Part shown: positions 21,439-34,056 of the stretch, piece after piece
Layout: the number at the start of each line of letters is the position of its first letter
Position numbering within the stretch: position 1 is the stretch's first letter
Assembly: GCF_048544455.1 (NCBI RefSeq)
Contig: NC_133531.1
Coordinates: 64,208,099-64,272,098 of the forward strand
Reading direction: 5' to 3'
DNA: 64,000 nt
Source of the DNA: Silene latifolia
Taxonomy: Eukaryota > Streptophyta > Magnoliopsida > Caryophyllales > Caryophyllaceae
Made by a program: the position numbers and the translations under genes
Notes under the pieces: model-generated
Told to the model about the DNA's origin: nothing
Database searches by the model: none
What the model saw: only the letters and a program-made list of their open reading frames with translations

Positions 21439-24394
21439 GAAACCATCAAGAAGCTAGGGATAGCTTTCATGGAGCCTTGCTTTTCATTGTCTTATTTTAA
21501 AGTTATGTTTTGGATTTTTAGAACTTTAAGTTTCCGTGTTCGACATGGAAAAGTATTTTGGATAATGGTTGTATTTTGGATGATGGTGACTTGCTTTGCA
21601 ACCCAAGTCACCCGTTTTATCATTTATCCTTTTATGTTCTGAAAATTCATGTTTAAATGCTTGTTCTAGGAAATATAAGATTATTCACTTAAAGTGATCT
21701 AATAGACAAATATAATGACGGGTTTCATTATATGTCCACATGCTTAAGGCTTGTGTATGATCATTTATAAAGCGATTTTGAGTCTATGAACTCTCTTAAA
21801 GGAATGTCAATCACCAAGTACACATATGAAATCAATAACCATTAGTCTATCTATGAGATAGTTCTCCTTATACTTCAACATCATTAATTTGTGTCTCATA
21901 TGCTATCTTTGAATCTATAGTGTATTTATTCTAAAGATAGAGTGGGAGAAAATTGAGGACACAACACACAAGGCAAGATAAAATTGTGTACTTGTGTAAA
22001 TGAAGATCTACGCAAGAGAGAATGATTTGAATGAAGGTATATCTATTTACATAGTATGCCGAATAGATGAGATCTATGGTCTCAAGTTAGTTCTATATGA
22101 CTAAAGAGACCAAGTGAAGTAATCATAAGAGTATATTCTCAAGATAACTACACGAGGAGACCAAAAGAAAGTTTTGGAAGAAAAATGACTAATGAAAAGT
22201 CTTAACAAGTTTTTGACTAAGTTTATGAAATTTTTGACCAATAGTTTCAACCTTGAGATTTACTTAAGAGCCTAAATGAATCAAAGTTACATACTAGTTA
22301 TGATCGAGTTGCAAAATTATTATACCGATATCTTCAATGGCCAAGTTTTAACCACGCAAATGTCATTGCTTAACCTCAATATGAAATGGTTAAACCTCCT
22401 TCCAAAAGGGATATTTTGAAGGATGTGTATTAGATATTACTTATATTTAATAAATGACATTGCTACACATCATTATGACATGAATGTGTTAGAGATTTAA
22501 AAATCTCTTTCGTAAGGTTTAAGATGAGACCACTTCAAAATAGGTATTTTGAAAGGATATGATGGGAACATATATGGTTTTATCCTAATAACTTGGCAAT
22601 GCAATTTATATTTCAATTCTTGATAAATTTCGATTGAGAAGTCAATTTCGAAATGTGTAGAATTCAGTGGGAGTTAGGAAATTCTCATGTGAAGACATGG
22701 AATTTAGTGGGAGCTATCATCCTTTGAATGTTTACAACTCATCACTCATTAAAGAATGACGAGCTAATACCTTCTTTCATAAAGAAGCTTTTGAGTTTTC
22801 AATTCTGGATGAAAATGGACTATGATGAATCCAATTACATCAAGGGATTTTGGATTAGTATTAAGAGATACACATCGTATCAACATTCACATAGGTTATT
22901 CATGTAGATGAAAATGGAATTGCCATTAGCAGTCATGGTCGTTCATTGAACCTATGAACGGTTGATCTCATGATTATTAGTAACAAATGTTTCCGCCATT
23001 AGAATAATCATGTACATGTCCAATTATGAATCATATGCATAAGAGCATGATGATTGATTGGTAAGCCATAATAGAAACGTCATGAATTCTCGAATAGAAT
23101 CCGATGAGCGATTTCGGTGTTTGTGGGATGTTCCATTGTGTGTCAAGAGGTTGCACATATTATAGAAAATCCGAGCACATATGAGGATTTATGAGAATCC
23201 CAATTCTTTCAAGCCTAGAAAGAGAAATGAGAAGTTTTGGAAAGATGCTTGGTTGAATAAGAGGTTATTCAAAAATAATCTTTCCTAGTTAAGCTAGGAC
23301 TTGTGAGAAGTGCTAAGCTAATAATCTTGTCAATTGTTACAAGATTCTACAAAACATATACCTAGTGCATTGTGTGTGGATGGAATACTTGATCAGTACA
23401 AGTTATATCATTCATCACAAATTCGTTCGTTATGTGATAGTCGATAAGAAAGTTTTTTCAAGTTAAAGAACCGAAACCAAGGTCGGGAACCTTGATATGT
23501 ACTTGGTAAGATTCATGCTATGAGAGAGAACATGAATGTAAAGGAAATTGCAAGTGTAAGAAGTTTGAACACATGGGCACATGGCATGTTAAACTTCTAT
23601 TGCAATCAATAAGTGTTTACACTTACGATATACATCACAAGGTTGTAATATGATATTGACTACCCGAGTGTGATGTCGACATTTGTCGTTTGAGTTATTA
23701 TTAACTCACGTTGTACATTGTTATATCCAAACGGGTTGTAGAGACAATTGAACCCCGTTAAAGTGAACATGGATTAACATTGTATTTGCCCATAGTTACT
23801 TATATGAGGTGACGTCTCGAAGTGACTAGAGTGTGATGCGATTGATGGCAAGTTCAAGTGCCATAGAGTCATGTGAGATGACTAGTCGATCACATAGGCG
23901 GAATGTTAGGAACATTTTTGGGCCTAATGACCGCTTATAGAGTTCTGGCAAATTTATATAGCCTGGTCGTGGCGAGAGCTACTATAGTATTCAAATGAGT
24001 CGATTCTTTTGACTAAAGACTATTCGCCTAAGATGGCACAGTTTCAGATTGACTTTGATTTGTGTTACTACGACCTTCGTCAATGGGGTCAAATGGGCAT
24101 ATTTTGGGTTATGATGGCTGTGGCTAGTCGAAGGGAATGAGTGCGATAGGAATTATCCACCCCTAGTCAGGGTTATAACAATATCTCAGGGCCACTCGAG
24201 GAGTAATGAACTGGAAATGCGTGGCCACGCTCGGAAAGTATCTATGATAGATAAGTCCGGTCAATCAGTTATTCTCCAGATCGAGGAAACCACTCTCGAT
24301 ATGATCACTTGCAAGTACGACCTGAAAGACACCTTGCATTGAGTGGGAGATAGTAATAGGACAAGAGAATTGGTGATGCACACTTGTCGAGGAC
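21439..24394 (+). other. 3' non-coding region of element E
   Basis: About 3 kb with no ORF above roughly 70 codons, occupying the place of pol. It is closely matched, reversed, by 56732-59673 in element D, so it is a standard part of the family and not a private deletion scar. I could not recognise protease, integrase, reverse transcriptase or RNase H motifs in any frame. Confidence 0.65.
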
Positions 24395-24405
24395 AAGTGG
24401 GAGAT
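24395..24405 (+). other. Polypurine tract of element E
   Basis: The sequence aagtgggagat directly precedes the 3' LTR at 24406, the expected plus-strand primer. The same tract, reversed, is at 56721-56731 in D. Confidence 0.75.
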
Positions 24406-25664
24406 TGTTGGAATATGTGTCCTCCGACAATAATCCGATCACGATTGTTGATCATGATGATCACATGTTTAAATCTCATTATAAAGAATACAATTGGGAA
24501 GTAATGTTGTTCTTGTCAACGGTCAACATATATCGGTAATGATTGGCTGACTAGAGTTTGACATTACTGTCGTGCGACGGTGGTGATCAGTTGACCCCCT
24601 AGGTCATACCTAGAGGGCAACACTCTTAATTGATTATTTAATTAATCGTATAATGTTACGAGTTAATTAAATTACTTGAAAATTAACGGATGATTTTGGA
24701 AGTAAAATTTACGTATCATATTAAAATGTGATTAAATGAGATACGGTCTGAGTAATTGAATCGTATCATTACTCGGATGAAATTATTGTTTACAAAAACA
24801 ATTAAATTTGAATAAATTATTATGAATACGATTTATAAATGGAAAAATATTTTGGTGCAAGTAATTATGAAATTACTAAGTTAATTAATGTATATGACGT
24901 GTTTTTATTAATACGTTGATTTTTAATATGTTAAAAATACATAACAAATTTATGTTACATATGACATGTGACATATTGACAATTGACAAAAATAATATGG
25001 ATTCCATATTATCCATTGTGCCGAAAATTAGAGGAGGATTAGGATAATATTGTGTTTGATTAAGTTAATGGAAAACACAATGATTACCTACATTCCTAGC
25101 CATGCAACCCTAATGCTCATTGTAAAGAACAATCCATGCATGCATTGGCTCCCCTTTATCCCTCCTCCCACCCGGTTTTCCACTAAGAAAGGCAAAGGTT
25201 TTTGCCTTATATTTTTCATACACACTACATTCATTTTGTGTGGTATTATTCATTCACTTACTCATCCAAAAAATTAATTCTAGAGAGAAAAATAATTCTT
25301 CTCTTCTTCTCTCTATAAAACCGAAAATATTAAGTGTGTTGTAATATTTTTGGGTCATTTTTCTACTAGATTAATATTATACTAGTTCATGTAATATTAA
25401 TTAAATTAAGGGTAAGCTTTGGGTATTAATCCTAAGGAGAGATCCTACACTTGGATCTTGGTTCTTCCATCATAGGAAAGCACAAGAACAAAAGAAAAGG
25501 AGATTTCTTTTGTGCCCATAAAACCGAAATCACCAATGTAAGAACATGATTTCTCCTCTATTTTATCATTTGTTTGCATGCATAAAATCCATATTTAATT
25601 TTATGACAAATTAATTTATAACATATATGAGTATGTTTATGTATATAGATCTACATTTCCTTCA
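24406..25664 (+). repeat. 3' LTR of element E
   Basis: 1259 bp, the partner of 16885-18144, with the TATA box at 25314-25320. It is followed directly by a primer site and leader rather than host DNA. Confidence 0.92.
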
Positions 25665-26306
25665 ATCGGTATCAAGAGCCACGGTTGTTTCCATGCAAAT
25701 CGGTTAAAAGTTTTTCCGAGTTATAAGAATAACATATAAAACTTGTAAAATTTGTGTTATTATGATATATCACGAAATTAATTCATGCATGTTAATATTT
25801 CTGGTCCTAAAATGTTTTAGGATATTTTGGTTAATTTTACGGATTTTTATTGTTCATATTATACAATAATGGCATTTAAATATGATTTTATGAGTAAAAA
25901 TGTCATTTTTGGTCTAAAATTAGCTATACTTCGAATTTTCAGTTGATTTTTGGATATGTTGTCACATATATTATTTTGAGATAACCTGTAAATTTTCATA
26001 ATTTTTGGACTTGTTATGCTCGAAAAATGGATTTTTCATTATTAAATTCGGATTTAGGTGAAAAATAGGTTAATATGAGTTAAATTTCGGATCTGGTCAT
26101 AGAAAATTAATATGTTGTCACATGCAATTTTATAAGATGTGTGTAAAATAATTGGCTATAAAGAAGTCTTTTTGCTTGATTTATGGATTTTTGAAGAAAA
26201 ATAGCATAAATAGTGACATTATTAGTGAAAAATTAATAAAACATAATCTATGACTTAGGAAAAACGTCTAATGTTGCATTTTATTATCAAGATCTAAAAT
26301 TGAAAA
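25665..26306 (+). mobile_element. Truncated second internal region of the gag-only family
   Basis: It matches 18145-18800, beginning with the same variant primer site at 25667-25684. Similarity stops at about 26306, where unrelated sequence begins. The arrangement LTR-internal-LTR-internal indicates an original tandem element sharing the middle LTR, later cut by a deletion. Confidence 0.85.
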
Positions 26307-28517
26307 CGTCTAGAATGACTCTCGTGGATGTCAATGAACACGGATGTTCACAGAGATCTGGAGTAAGGGGTGAGGGTACGTATTAGGAAGCTCTTTTGAT
26401 CGAACACCTAATCTCGTCCGCCTCGATAGCGGCCTCTACTAATGATTAGGGAAGTTATCTATACTCGATATGTTGAAGGTTATATGCGTGCAATGCAACA
26501 TCCATTAGATTAATCCTAGCATGTGAGAATTAACTACGTCGGTGATCAAGTAGTTTAACATGCATTAATGTCGAGGTAGAAATTTAGGTTAATTGCATGT
26601 GAGAGCATACAAACAATACAATAAAAGAAATACAATAATAACACAATAAAGGAAAATTACAATAATTACATCGGATTTATTGATTTATGTCGAAAATACA
26701 TTTAAAACGGATGGTTTTAGAAAATAAAGAATAAATGAATAAACGAACAGATTATGGATGATAATACGATTAATAATTAATTAAATACGTAATTATTAAA
26801 CTAGGTCAAAGTAAACGGAGTTCAGGGACAGAAATCAACCGGGAACAAAGAAGCAAGCAAGCTGCGTCCCTTGGAAGAGGCGCGCGATCGCGCGTCATTC
26901 TGGTTGAGTCTCGTCGTGAAGTTTAACCGCATCTCGTTAATGTTCATTGGTAAATTTAATGGTCGAGTAATGGTATTTGATTCGGATGAAAGTGATTAAC
27001 ATATTATTTACATGTGAATGAGGTCATGAAAACGATAAAACATGAATGAAACTGATTAGAACGAATTATTTACAAGATGAGACTAATTAAAGAATTAAAC
27101 AAACCAAACAAATTAATTAGGTTAAACAAGTTATTAATGATGAATTAATGATGGTGACGGTAAATAACAGATACAAGTATATCAAAGATGAATTCCAGAG
27201 ATTCAATATGGGTAAATCGAATCTCTAAAACCGAATTGACTTAATGACGAAAACCCGCAAATATGGATTATAAGGGATTTAAGTCGGGATTTTGAAAGAT
27301 GAATTAATTAATGATGATTAATGAATTACAGGTCAAAATTATCATATTCAAATTGTTATGTTAATGAAACAATGAACAATTGATAACAAAGCGAAAAACA
27401 AAAGGACGAACAAAAGGCGAAGGAAGAAGAAAGGAAGCAGGAACTGCGGCAGCCTCACGAAGAGGCGCAGCAGGTGCTACGTCCCTTCGAAGAGGAGCAG
27501 CAGTTGCTGCGTCCTTTCTCGGCGGTTGTCTTCTGATAATCCGTAAAAAGGGTTTTTAAACAAGGTTTTACAAATCGGTTTTAACAATACTTTCGACATA
27601 AATCTTACAATATTAATTACGATAATAAAGAACAATAAATAAAAGAAGGATTTACACCCTCAGACTTACATGTTTGACGAAACGAGATGAACTAAGTTAA
27701 CGTTTAGTGATGCTCGACTCGAATGTACGACGAAAGTGCCCTCTAGGAGGAAAACGAATAAGATTGATTAATGTTGATTGATGTGGAGTTGGTCAAATTG
27801 GTCGGTCATGCAAAACGAGGTTGGTACTCAGAAAGATCCGAGCTTACGTGGTTGAAAGTTCAAGCACGTAGACGCCAAAAAGTAAGAACGTGGTCTAGAA
27901 TGCAAAGGGAGAAGACAAGGGCGGACACTCGCGTGAGAAGTATGTGAGACCGAAGGTCTCTATTTATACTAATCACACGAAAGAACTAGGGTTTACGGAG
28001 AAACTTTGGAAGTGAATCTCGAAAAGATACGAAAAATATGCAGAAAAGGACTGAGGAAGAGGCGAAGCAGACACTGCGTCCCTTGGAAGAGGCGTAGCAC
28101 TTGCTGTGTCCTTTCCTCAGTGGTTTCCTCCTGCGGAAGAAAGATTTCCGCGTTTCTATTATGGAATAGCGGATTAATCTCGTTTCCTTAATATTTTGTG
28201 TAAATATTACGGGAGATATTTTACTAAACATCAAAAGATTGGAAAATATGGAATAGAAATATCCGGAACATTCCAGAACATTCTGACTCGGTTATTAGAA
28301 AATGAAGACGGTTTTTTGACCCGGACTCCAAATGTACTCTAATTACTGCCAAAACGACCGTATCGGCACGTAGATGACAATTAAGAGGTAGACACAAGTG
28401 TTTGAGCGATCACTTGACGATAAACTTACGAACTGTCACAAATCGTTCCGTATACCAAACATGCGGCCCAATCATCACCGGGTGGTTTGCGGGAGGTGCA
28501 GAAATGAGGTATCTACA
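26307..28517 (-). repeat. LTR-like segment, truncated, with a repeated GC-rich motif
   Basis: On the minus strand the right end reads TGTAGATACCTCATTTC, a typical LTR start. No ORF is supported. A GC-rich phrase of the type gaagaggcgcagca / tgcgtccctt occurs in three places (about 26866-26900, 27446-27520 and 28050-28115), unlike the AT-rich surroundings. It could be the 5' LTR of element C, which has the same orientation, with the part between lost. The left boundary is a junction with the truncated copy of E. Confidence 0.5.
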
Positions 28518-29474
28518 ACATTTTACTCATCGCAATACACTGTTGACAATTATGCCCCTCTCATTTCCCCCTCCCATTTTCCATCTCTAACCTCTCTCAT
28601 CTATTCTCTCTAATTTCACAATAAATGTACTACATACTACGTCGAAAAATAGTACTACACATCTTATTGTTACCAACATCACCACTAACGTAGGCTACCG
28701 GTGCTGGCCATCGACCAAGACCTCATGCTCAACCCGCCTCCAATCCACACCGAAAACAACCAGCACTAGCGCATGATAGCCCAAGTATCCTTGGTATTCT
28801 CAAGAAATCCGTAAGAATTGTCTTGCTTGGGCATTTAACTTTCTATTAGAAGATTGGCTTAAACAGGTAACAAGAACAATTAACATTGATGCATTATTTA
28901 TGAGAGTTCCGAGATAATCCAAGTACACTTGCTCCCTTGGCATTCCAATTTTCGTCATTTTGTCAATATCAGATAAAGCCAATGTAGAACCACGGCCTTG
29001 GTGTACCATATATTAGCAATTTGTGCCCCATTAAGCACTTTAGTCAATAATAATGGAATTTGTGCCTCATAAATTTGTCCGCACCCTTCATTTCGCATCA
29101 ATTAACCCTTAAACATTAATTTTACATAAACCCTAATTTAAAAAATCAAATCAAAAAATTATAACAAAGAATCAGATTAGTCACTAATAACTAATTATAA
29201 CAAAGTATCAGATTAATCAAAAAATTATAACAAAGAATCAAATTATAATACATGCTCTATATTCGAATTATGATTTATAATAGAAGAATTTTATATATTT
29301 TTGAAGGAAATCGAGAGTTGACAATAGAGAGAAGGTAGAGAGAATTAGGTTTGATGTTTTTTTAGTGGGGGCAAACAAATGGAAAATCCGGTACAAAAAG
29401 TACTGTAATGAGTAAAAGGTGTACTGCGAAAATAAATTTCGTTCTACTATCCCAAAAATGACAGTAGGTGGATT
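28518..29474. other. Intergenic, no supported gene
   Basis: AT-rich DNA with only short random frames. A 'tcaatccacaccg' CA-rich patch lies near 28740. Short direct repeats of 'attataacaaagaatcag' occur at about 29158-29240. Confidence 0.5.
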
Positions 29475-29817
29475 ATACATCTGATGTATTACCACCAATT
29501 CAATAGTTTCTGAGCATTTTAATAAAAATTTTAAGTTTTATTTTAAAAATTACTACGTATGAGTTTTACTATAAAGTTTCTGAGTTTATTCCCTCAAACA
29601 TTAATCTCTAAAAAATTACAATAAAACTCAAAAACATTACATATAAATTTAGTAAAATTTGAGTTTTGAAGGAAAAAAATTAAAATGTAACTTATAAATT
29701 TTAATAAGCTCAAAAAAAATATACATATGTTCAAAAACAAATAAAGTTTGAGGTAATAAGCTCAAAAAATATATATGCTCAAAAACAAAAAAGTTGGAGG
29801 TAGTACATCCGATGTAT
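29475..29817. mobile_element. MITE candidate with terminal inverted repeats
   Basis: The 24 bases at 29475-29498 (atacatctgatgta...) match the reverse complement of 29794-29817 at 20 or more positions. The interior is AT-rich and itself contains complementary stretches (tttctgagttt and ctcaaaaac types). No coding capacity. The superfamily is not determined, because I cannot fix the target duplication. Confidence 0.55.
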
Positions 29818-29886
29818 GTTCCTTTTTCTCCAAAAATGATGAATGAAAATAATAAAATAAACTAATTTTATTGACTCAAACTCTAA

Positions 29887-30183
29887 GGGGGTGTTTGGTT
29901 GGGGAAGTTGGATTGGAATGGAATGGATTTAATTCATTCTAGTGTTTGGTTGAGTCATTTTGGAATGGAGTTAGAATCCGGATGGATTCTAAATCCATTC
30001 CAACCCCCTCTAATCTCATACCCAACCTTTAACCCAATATTCTAACTCCATTCCATAATGTTTAACATTTCATTCCATTCAAGGTTCAACCAAACAATAT
30101 ATAAGTATGGGGTTTAAAATCCATACCACAATGGTATGAGATTCCAATCCATTCAATTCCTTCCCTTCGAACCAAACGCCCCC
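29887..30183. mobile_element. Tourist-like (PIF/Harbinger) MITE
   Basis: 297 bp with terminal inverted repeats GGGGGTGTTTGGTT and AACCAAACGCCCCC, flanked on both sides by TAA (29884-29886 and 30184-30186). A TAA target site and this kind of terminus are typical of Tourist elements. The interior is rich in 'tggaatgg' and 'ccattcca', which can fold back. Non-coding. Confidence 0.8.
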
Positions 30184-30189
30184 TAAGTA

Positions 30190-30427
30190 TATTATGACTT
30201 TAAATAAATGGGTTATTCGTGTCGGGTTACTCGTGTCGGGTTTGTGTCAAAAGATCTCAATCCTAATCCGATCCCTTTAAGTTTTGTGTCGAGTCCGTGT
30301 CAACACAATTACTTAAATGGATCATATCGTCTTAACCCTAATCCGCTAACTTTAAATCGAGCTTGTGTCATATTTTTGGGTCGTGTCAATAAACGTAGAT
30401 ATACAGTTGCGAAAAAGACGTTGTACC
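30190..30427. repeat. GTGTCGGGT-rich repeat patch
   Basis: About 240 bp with several copies of 'gtgtcgggtt', 'gtgtcgagtccgtgtca' and 'gggtcgtgtcaa'. It resembles a dispersed plant repeat, but I see no clear ends or target duplication. Confidence 0.35.
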
Positions 30428-32167
30428 TATTAGGAATATTAAAATATACTTAAGATCTCCATAATATTATATCCTAAGCATAATATACGTTAGTTATTTT
30501 GCATATCAAATTATATATTGTAAATATAATATTCTTCATTGTATAGGCTAGTATTACGGCTTGTTAGGAGCATTAGGTTAGATATTATTGGTTATGTAAA
30601 GCACTATATATGTACCACCCTTCATCATGTAATTCATGCAATTCTAATACAATTCAAACCTTTCACATAATTCTATCATGGTATCAGAGCCTCGTGCTCT
30701 TGATAAAGGTTAACGCCTTAAGAGTTGATCCTCTTCCGCTGCCACCCTTATTCTATCTTCTACCACCCAAGAATTGCATCAAACCCTTCCATGATCATAC
30801 GATCAACCCCTATTTTAGCCATCCACGGCCACCCTTTGCAAATTTGGTCAGCCATGACCACCCCTCTCAACTTTGTGCCCTTGTGACCAACCATATCAAA
30901 ATTTATGCCCTTGTGGCCACCCTTCCAAATTCGGTCAACGGCTTGACCACCCTTAAAAACTTTGTCGCCAATTTGGTCACCCCTTATAAATTTGGTCACT
31001 ACTCACGTGGCCTCCCTTTAAAAAATCGGTCACTCACGACCACCCCTCTTTTCATGATCAAACAATCAACCCCGTTAAAACTTTACCGCTCCGCGGTCAC
31101 CCCTTTACACTCTGTTGTCAAGGCAACGCCCTTTCAAAACTTGGCCACATCTCACTTTGGCCACCACATTCAAACCATATTAATCCTTTTTCACATTCAA
31201 ACCATATTAATCCTTTTTCACATTCAAACCATAATAATCCTTTTACAAACTCGGTCATTCATACGACTACCCTTTTTCACTTTATCATTGTCCTAGACGC
31301 TCCTAAAAATTCGACCACAACTCAACCATGAAGTAATCATACTTTGTTTTTCTAAGAATTTCCTCTAAATTTCCCGTTTGCAAAAAAAAAAAAAAAGAAA
31401 AGAAAAGAAAAAAATGTATACCTTTGTGGCCACACCTCTTCATACGTTGTGCCCTCCTAATCACCCTTACAAATTTACCGTCCTTGTGAACATACCTCTT
31501 ATCCCTTCAACCTTGACTCTGCCTACCCCGTACACTTTCTTCCCAACCCTATTTACTGTCCTTGTTATCGATATATCCTTCCGTTAATTTTGCTATCCAT
31601 TTAAAAAAAAAAAAAAAATCTTACTCCCCACCGTTTCACCTATTCTACTCATTATCACCATTTTATTCATAACCACTTTTTAATTTACCATTGAGTCCCA
31701 TAACCCAATTTAAATTCAACTTTTCTATCCTGCATAATCACTTACAGTCTTCCTCATCTGTCGTCCCTCTGCATCAGTCGGTGTCATCGTGGCTCGTCCA
31801 CCTAGCACGCAATACCTTCCACTGCTATACGCGTCAGAGTCGTCACTCTCTTCTTCTGCAACTTTTCAAGATCGGACTTTCCGTTCCGCCGTCCGTCTTG
31901 CGGGAGCGTATTAGGAATATTAAAATATACTTAAGATCTCCATAATATTATATCCTAAGCATAATATACGTTAGTTATTTTGCATATCAAATTATATATT
32001 GTAAATATAATATTCTTCATTGTATAGGCTAGTATTACGGCTTGTTAGGAGCATTAGGTTAGATATTATTGGTTATGTAAAGCACTATATATATACCATT
32101 GTACCACCCTTCATCATGTAATTCATACAATTCTAATACAATTCAAATCTTTCACATAATTCTATCC
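30428..32167 (+). mobile_element. TRIM-like small Copia-derived LTR element (1.74 kb)
   Basis: LTRs 30428-30678 (251 bp) and 31909-32167 (259 bp, with an 8-bp insertion) are flanked by a perfect 5-bp duplication gtacc (30423-30427 and 32168-32172). A canonical primer site TGGTATCAGAGC lies at 30679-30690, immediately after the first LTR. The interior is non-coding, rich in 'ccaccctt' phrases, with two A-runs near 31380 and 31602. Just before the second LTR, 'caagatcggactttccg' and 'gtcttgcggga' resemble the end of a Copia pol gene and its polypurine tract, as at 50380-50473. I infer a deletion derivative of that Copia lineage. Confidence 0.85.
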
Positions 32168-32361
32168 GTACCAACTCCATATTCTCCCTAGTCCCTACGC
32201 AAAGTTGCCAAACAATCTAAATTATGTAGGGACACTCAATCTTTGTCACATTTCTTTAAAAACGAGTTATTTAACTCTGTTGCCGTTATTTGTTTATTAG
32301 TGACTAAAAATTAAGTAAAAAATGCACAAAAGAAATAATAAATCATTAATTATACAACAAA

Positions 32362-32449
32362 ACGGTCTTATATTGTGATATGCTTCATTTTTATAAAAAG
32401 ACTATTCATCTATTGGTGACAAATGATTTATCTTACAATGTAAGACCGT
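32362..32449. repeat. Short fold-back repeat
   Basis: acggtcttatattgtgata at 32362-32380 is largely complementary to tatcttacaatgtaagaccgt at 32429-32449. This could be a very small MITE. A related half (gagatggtctcag / aaaccgtctcat) occurs near 50018-50052. Confidence 0.45.
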
Positions 32450-33870
32450 CTCACGCAATAACAACCATAATTATATACTCCGTATAATAAATTATGAAAA
32501 AGACGCCTTATTTTTTCTTAATCCAACACATTTTTCCGTTTTATTCCGACTTTACCCCTTTCACTTTTCACACACTAGAAAGGCAAATAAAAAAACGATC
32601 TTGATAACGAGCCCCCGGGACGCTTGATAAAAATAATTCAGACATTTATCGTTGTCTTAAAGCAAAAAGATAATAACCATAAATATTAAATCCTCTGCTA
32701 TTTTGTTGATTTTATCAAACAAATAGTGGGCTCGTATCTCTGATATGCTATCAGCCTACCACAACCATCATCACCGAGCACAACCATCACCTACCGCCCT
32801 GAGCTCACTCCAATACTACCTTACAACCAATCTTAAACACTGACCACCGCCACCGTACTCAACCTATATATCGTAGAGTACATTTGTCAACGCACCTAAA
32901 TCTACAAAGTCCACTTCGGCCATCAATTTCCGAATTCCAGAATCGTACCATAAACCTCATTTGGGTTACTTCGCCACCGAATCCATAACCGCCTGATACC
33001 CTATGAAGGATGTGGTGAACTCGCTCGAGAAAATTGTCAAAATAGTATTAGAGTGCGTGCTTACCATTATGGCGGTATATCGTCGGATTCATTTGACATC
33101 CTATTCCGGATAGCCTTATCGATGATGTCGTATTTGTGTTGCTTGATACGGTAAGGCCAACTACAGCTTCAACTTATTTGCTAGTGAAATACCTTCTTAT
33201 TTAATGGAGATTAGAGTAAAAATATGGATAATGGAAGAAACGAAGGTAGAGCCGATGAATGGCTAGTGGAGATGCAAAATTTTCATTCAAGAATTTGACA
33301 TAGGTTGGGTAATGGGTATAGTTGGCCAGTTGGGTAAGGGATGAGAGAGAAATTGGAGTCTCAAGTTGCAAGGATACGGAAGTGTGAAACAGGAACTCGG
33401 ATATTACGGCTATAATACGGAGTAAATATTTCATAGTGGGGCAGAACGTAATAAACTATTAGTGACCTTAGGGGCACGTTCGTAAATTTACATTGCCTAA
33501 CAAACGCCCCTGGGGCATTTTATAGCTTTTGCCATAAAAAAAATAAACACTCTTTCAAAAACCCAAATTCCAAACTCTAATTGTACAAGTCCATTTTTAA
33601 GGAAAAAAACCATCATTCAATCGATTAAACGAAGTGTGTTAATAAAATTATTGATAAGACGACAAAATTGCTTGTGATAATTGAATTAGTTAGGTTTTGA
33701 GAGAGAGGAAAGTGAAGAATTTTTTTTTTTTTTTTTTTTTTTGTGTTTAAGATGAAGGATAAGATTGGAAATTTGAGTTAAATTGTGCGGGATTAAGTAA
33801 AACTAAGTGTGAGATTTAGCAAATACGTATTTTTTCTCGTCCAGTTGCCATTCATATATATATCTTCCAA
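32450..33870. other. Intergenic, no supported gene
   Basis: Short random frames only. A run of 22 or 23 T lies at 33720-33742. A TATA-like 'tatatatat' at 33855-33863 might belong to the AVT3-like gene downstream, but the SINE now separates them. Confidence 0.45.
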
Positions 33871-33890
33871 TTTATTCTCATAACAACCAA

Positions 33891-34056
33891 AGTAGGCTGG
33901 TGTGAGTGGTAAGGGCTCTCATCTCTTAAACAAGTGGTCAGGGGTTCGATGGGAGGGGTCAACCCATTAAATCGCTTTCAAGACTTTAAGAGAGATTGTG
34001 TGTCGGTGAGGGATACTCTGGTCACAACAAAAAAAAAAAAAAAAAAAAAAAAAAAA
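33891..34056 (+). mobile_element. tRNA-derived SINE with poly(A) tail
   Basis: It is bounded by a perfect 19-bp target duplication, ttattctcataacaaccaa (33872-33890 and 34057-34075). A Pol III A-box-like stretch (tggtgtgagtggtaaggg) and a B box (ggttcgatggg) lie about 45 bases apart, and an A-run of about 28 bases ends the insertion. All of these are hallmarks of a plant SINE copied by LINE machinery. It sits about 175 bp before the start codon of the AVT3-like gene. Confidence 0.88.

Larger units (their letters stand above)
16885..25664 (+). mobile_element. Complete gag-only Copia-type LTR element E
   Basis: 5' LTR 16885-18144, primer site, leader, gag with a likely intron, about 3 kb of non-coding DNA, a polypurine tract and 3' LTR 24406-25664. 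No pol is present, although both LTRs and all cis signals look intact. By eye the LTRs differ at about a dozen sites in 1.26 kb, so the insertion is fairly recent. The right LTR is not followed by a target-site copy but by a second stretch of internal sequence (25665-26306), so the right end is rearranged. I infer a non-autonomous TR-GAG-like element mobilised by an autonomous Copia element. Confidence 0.9.

Noticed and set aside
24261..24479. Minus-strand 72-codon frame, also seen at 56647-56865
   Set aside because: It spans the junction between the 3' region and the LTR of the gag-only family. It is shared only because the elements are copies.
30610..31296. A 228-codon open frame
   Set aside because: It starts in the LTR, crosses the primer site and is composed of low-complexity His/Pro/Leu repeats from 'ccaccctt' DNA. 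No domain is visible, so I treat it as non-coding interior of the TRIM-like element.
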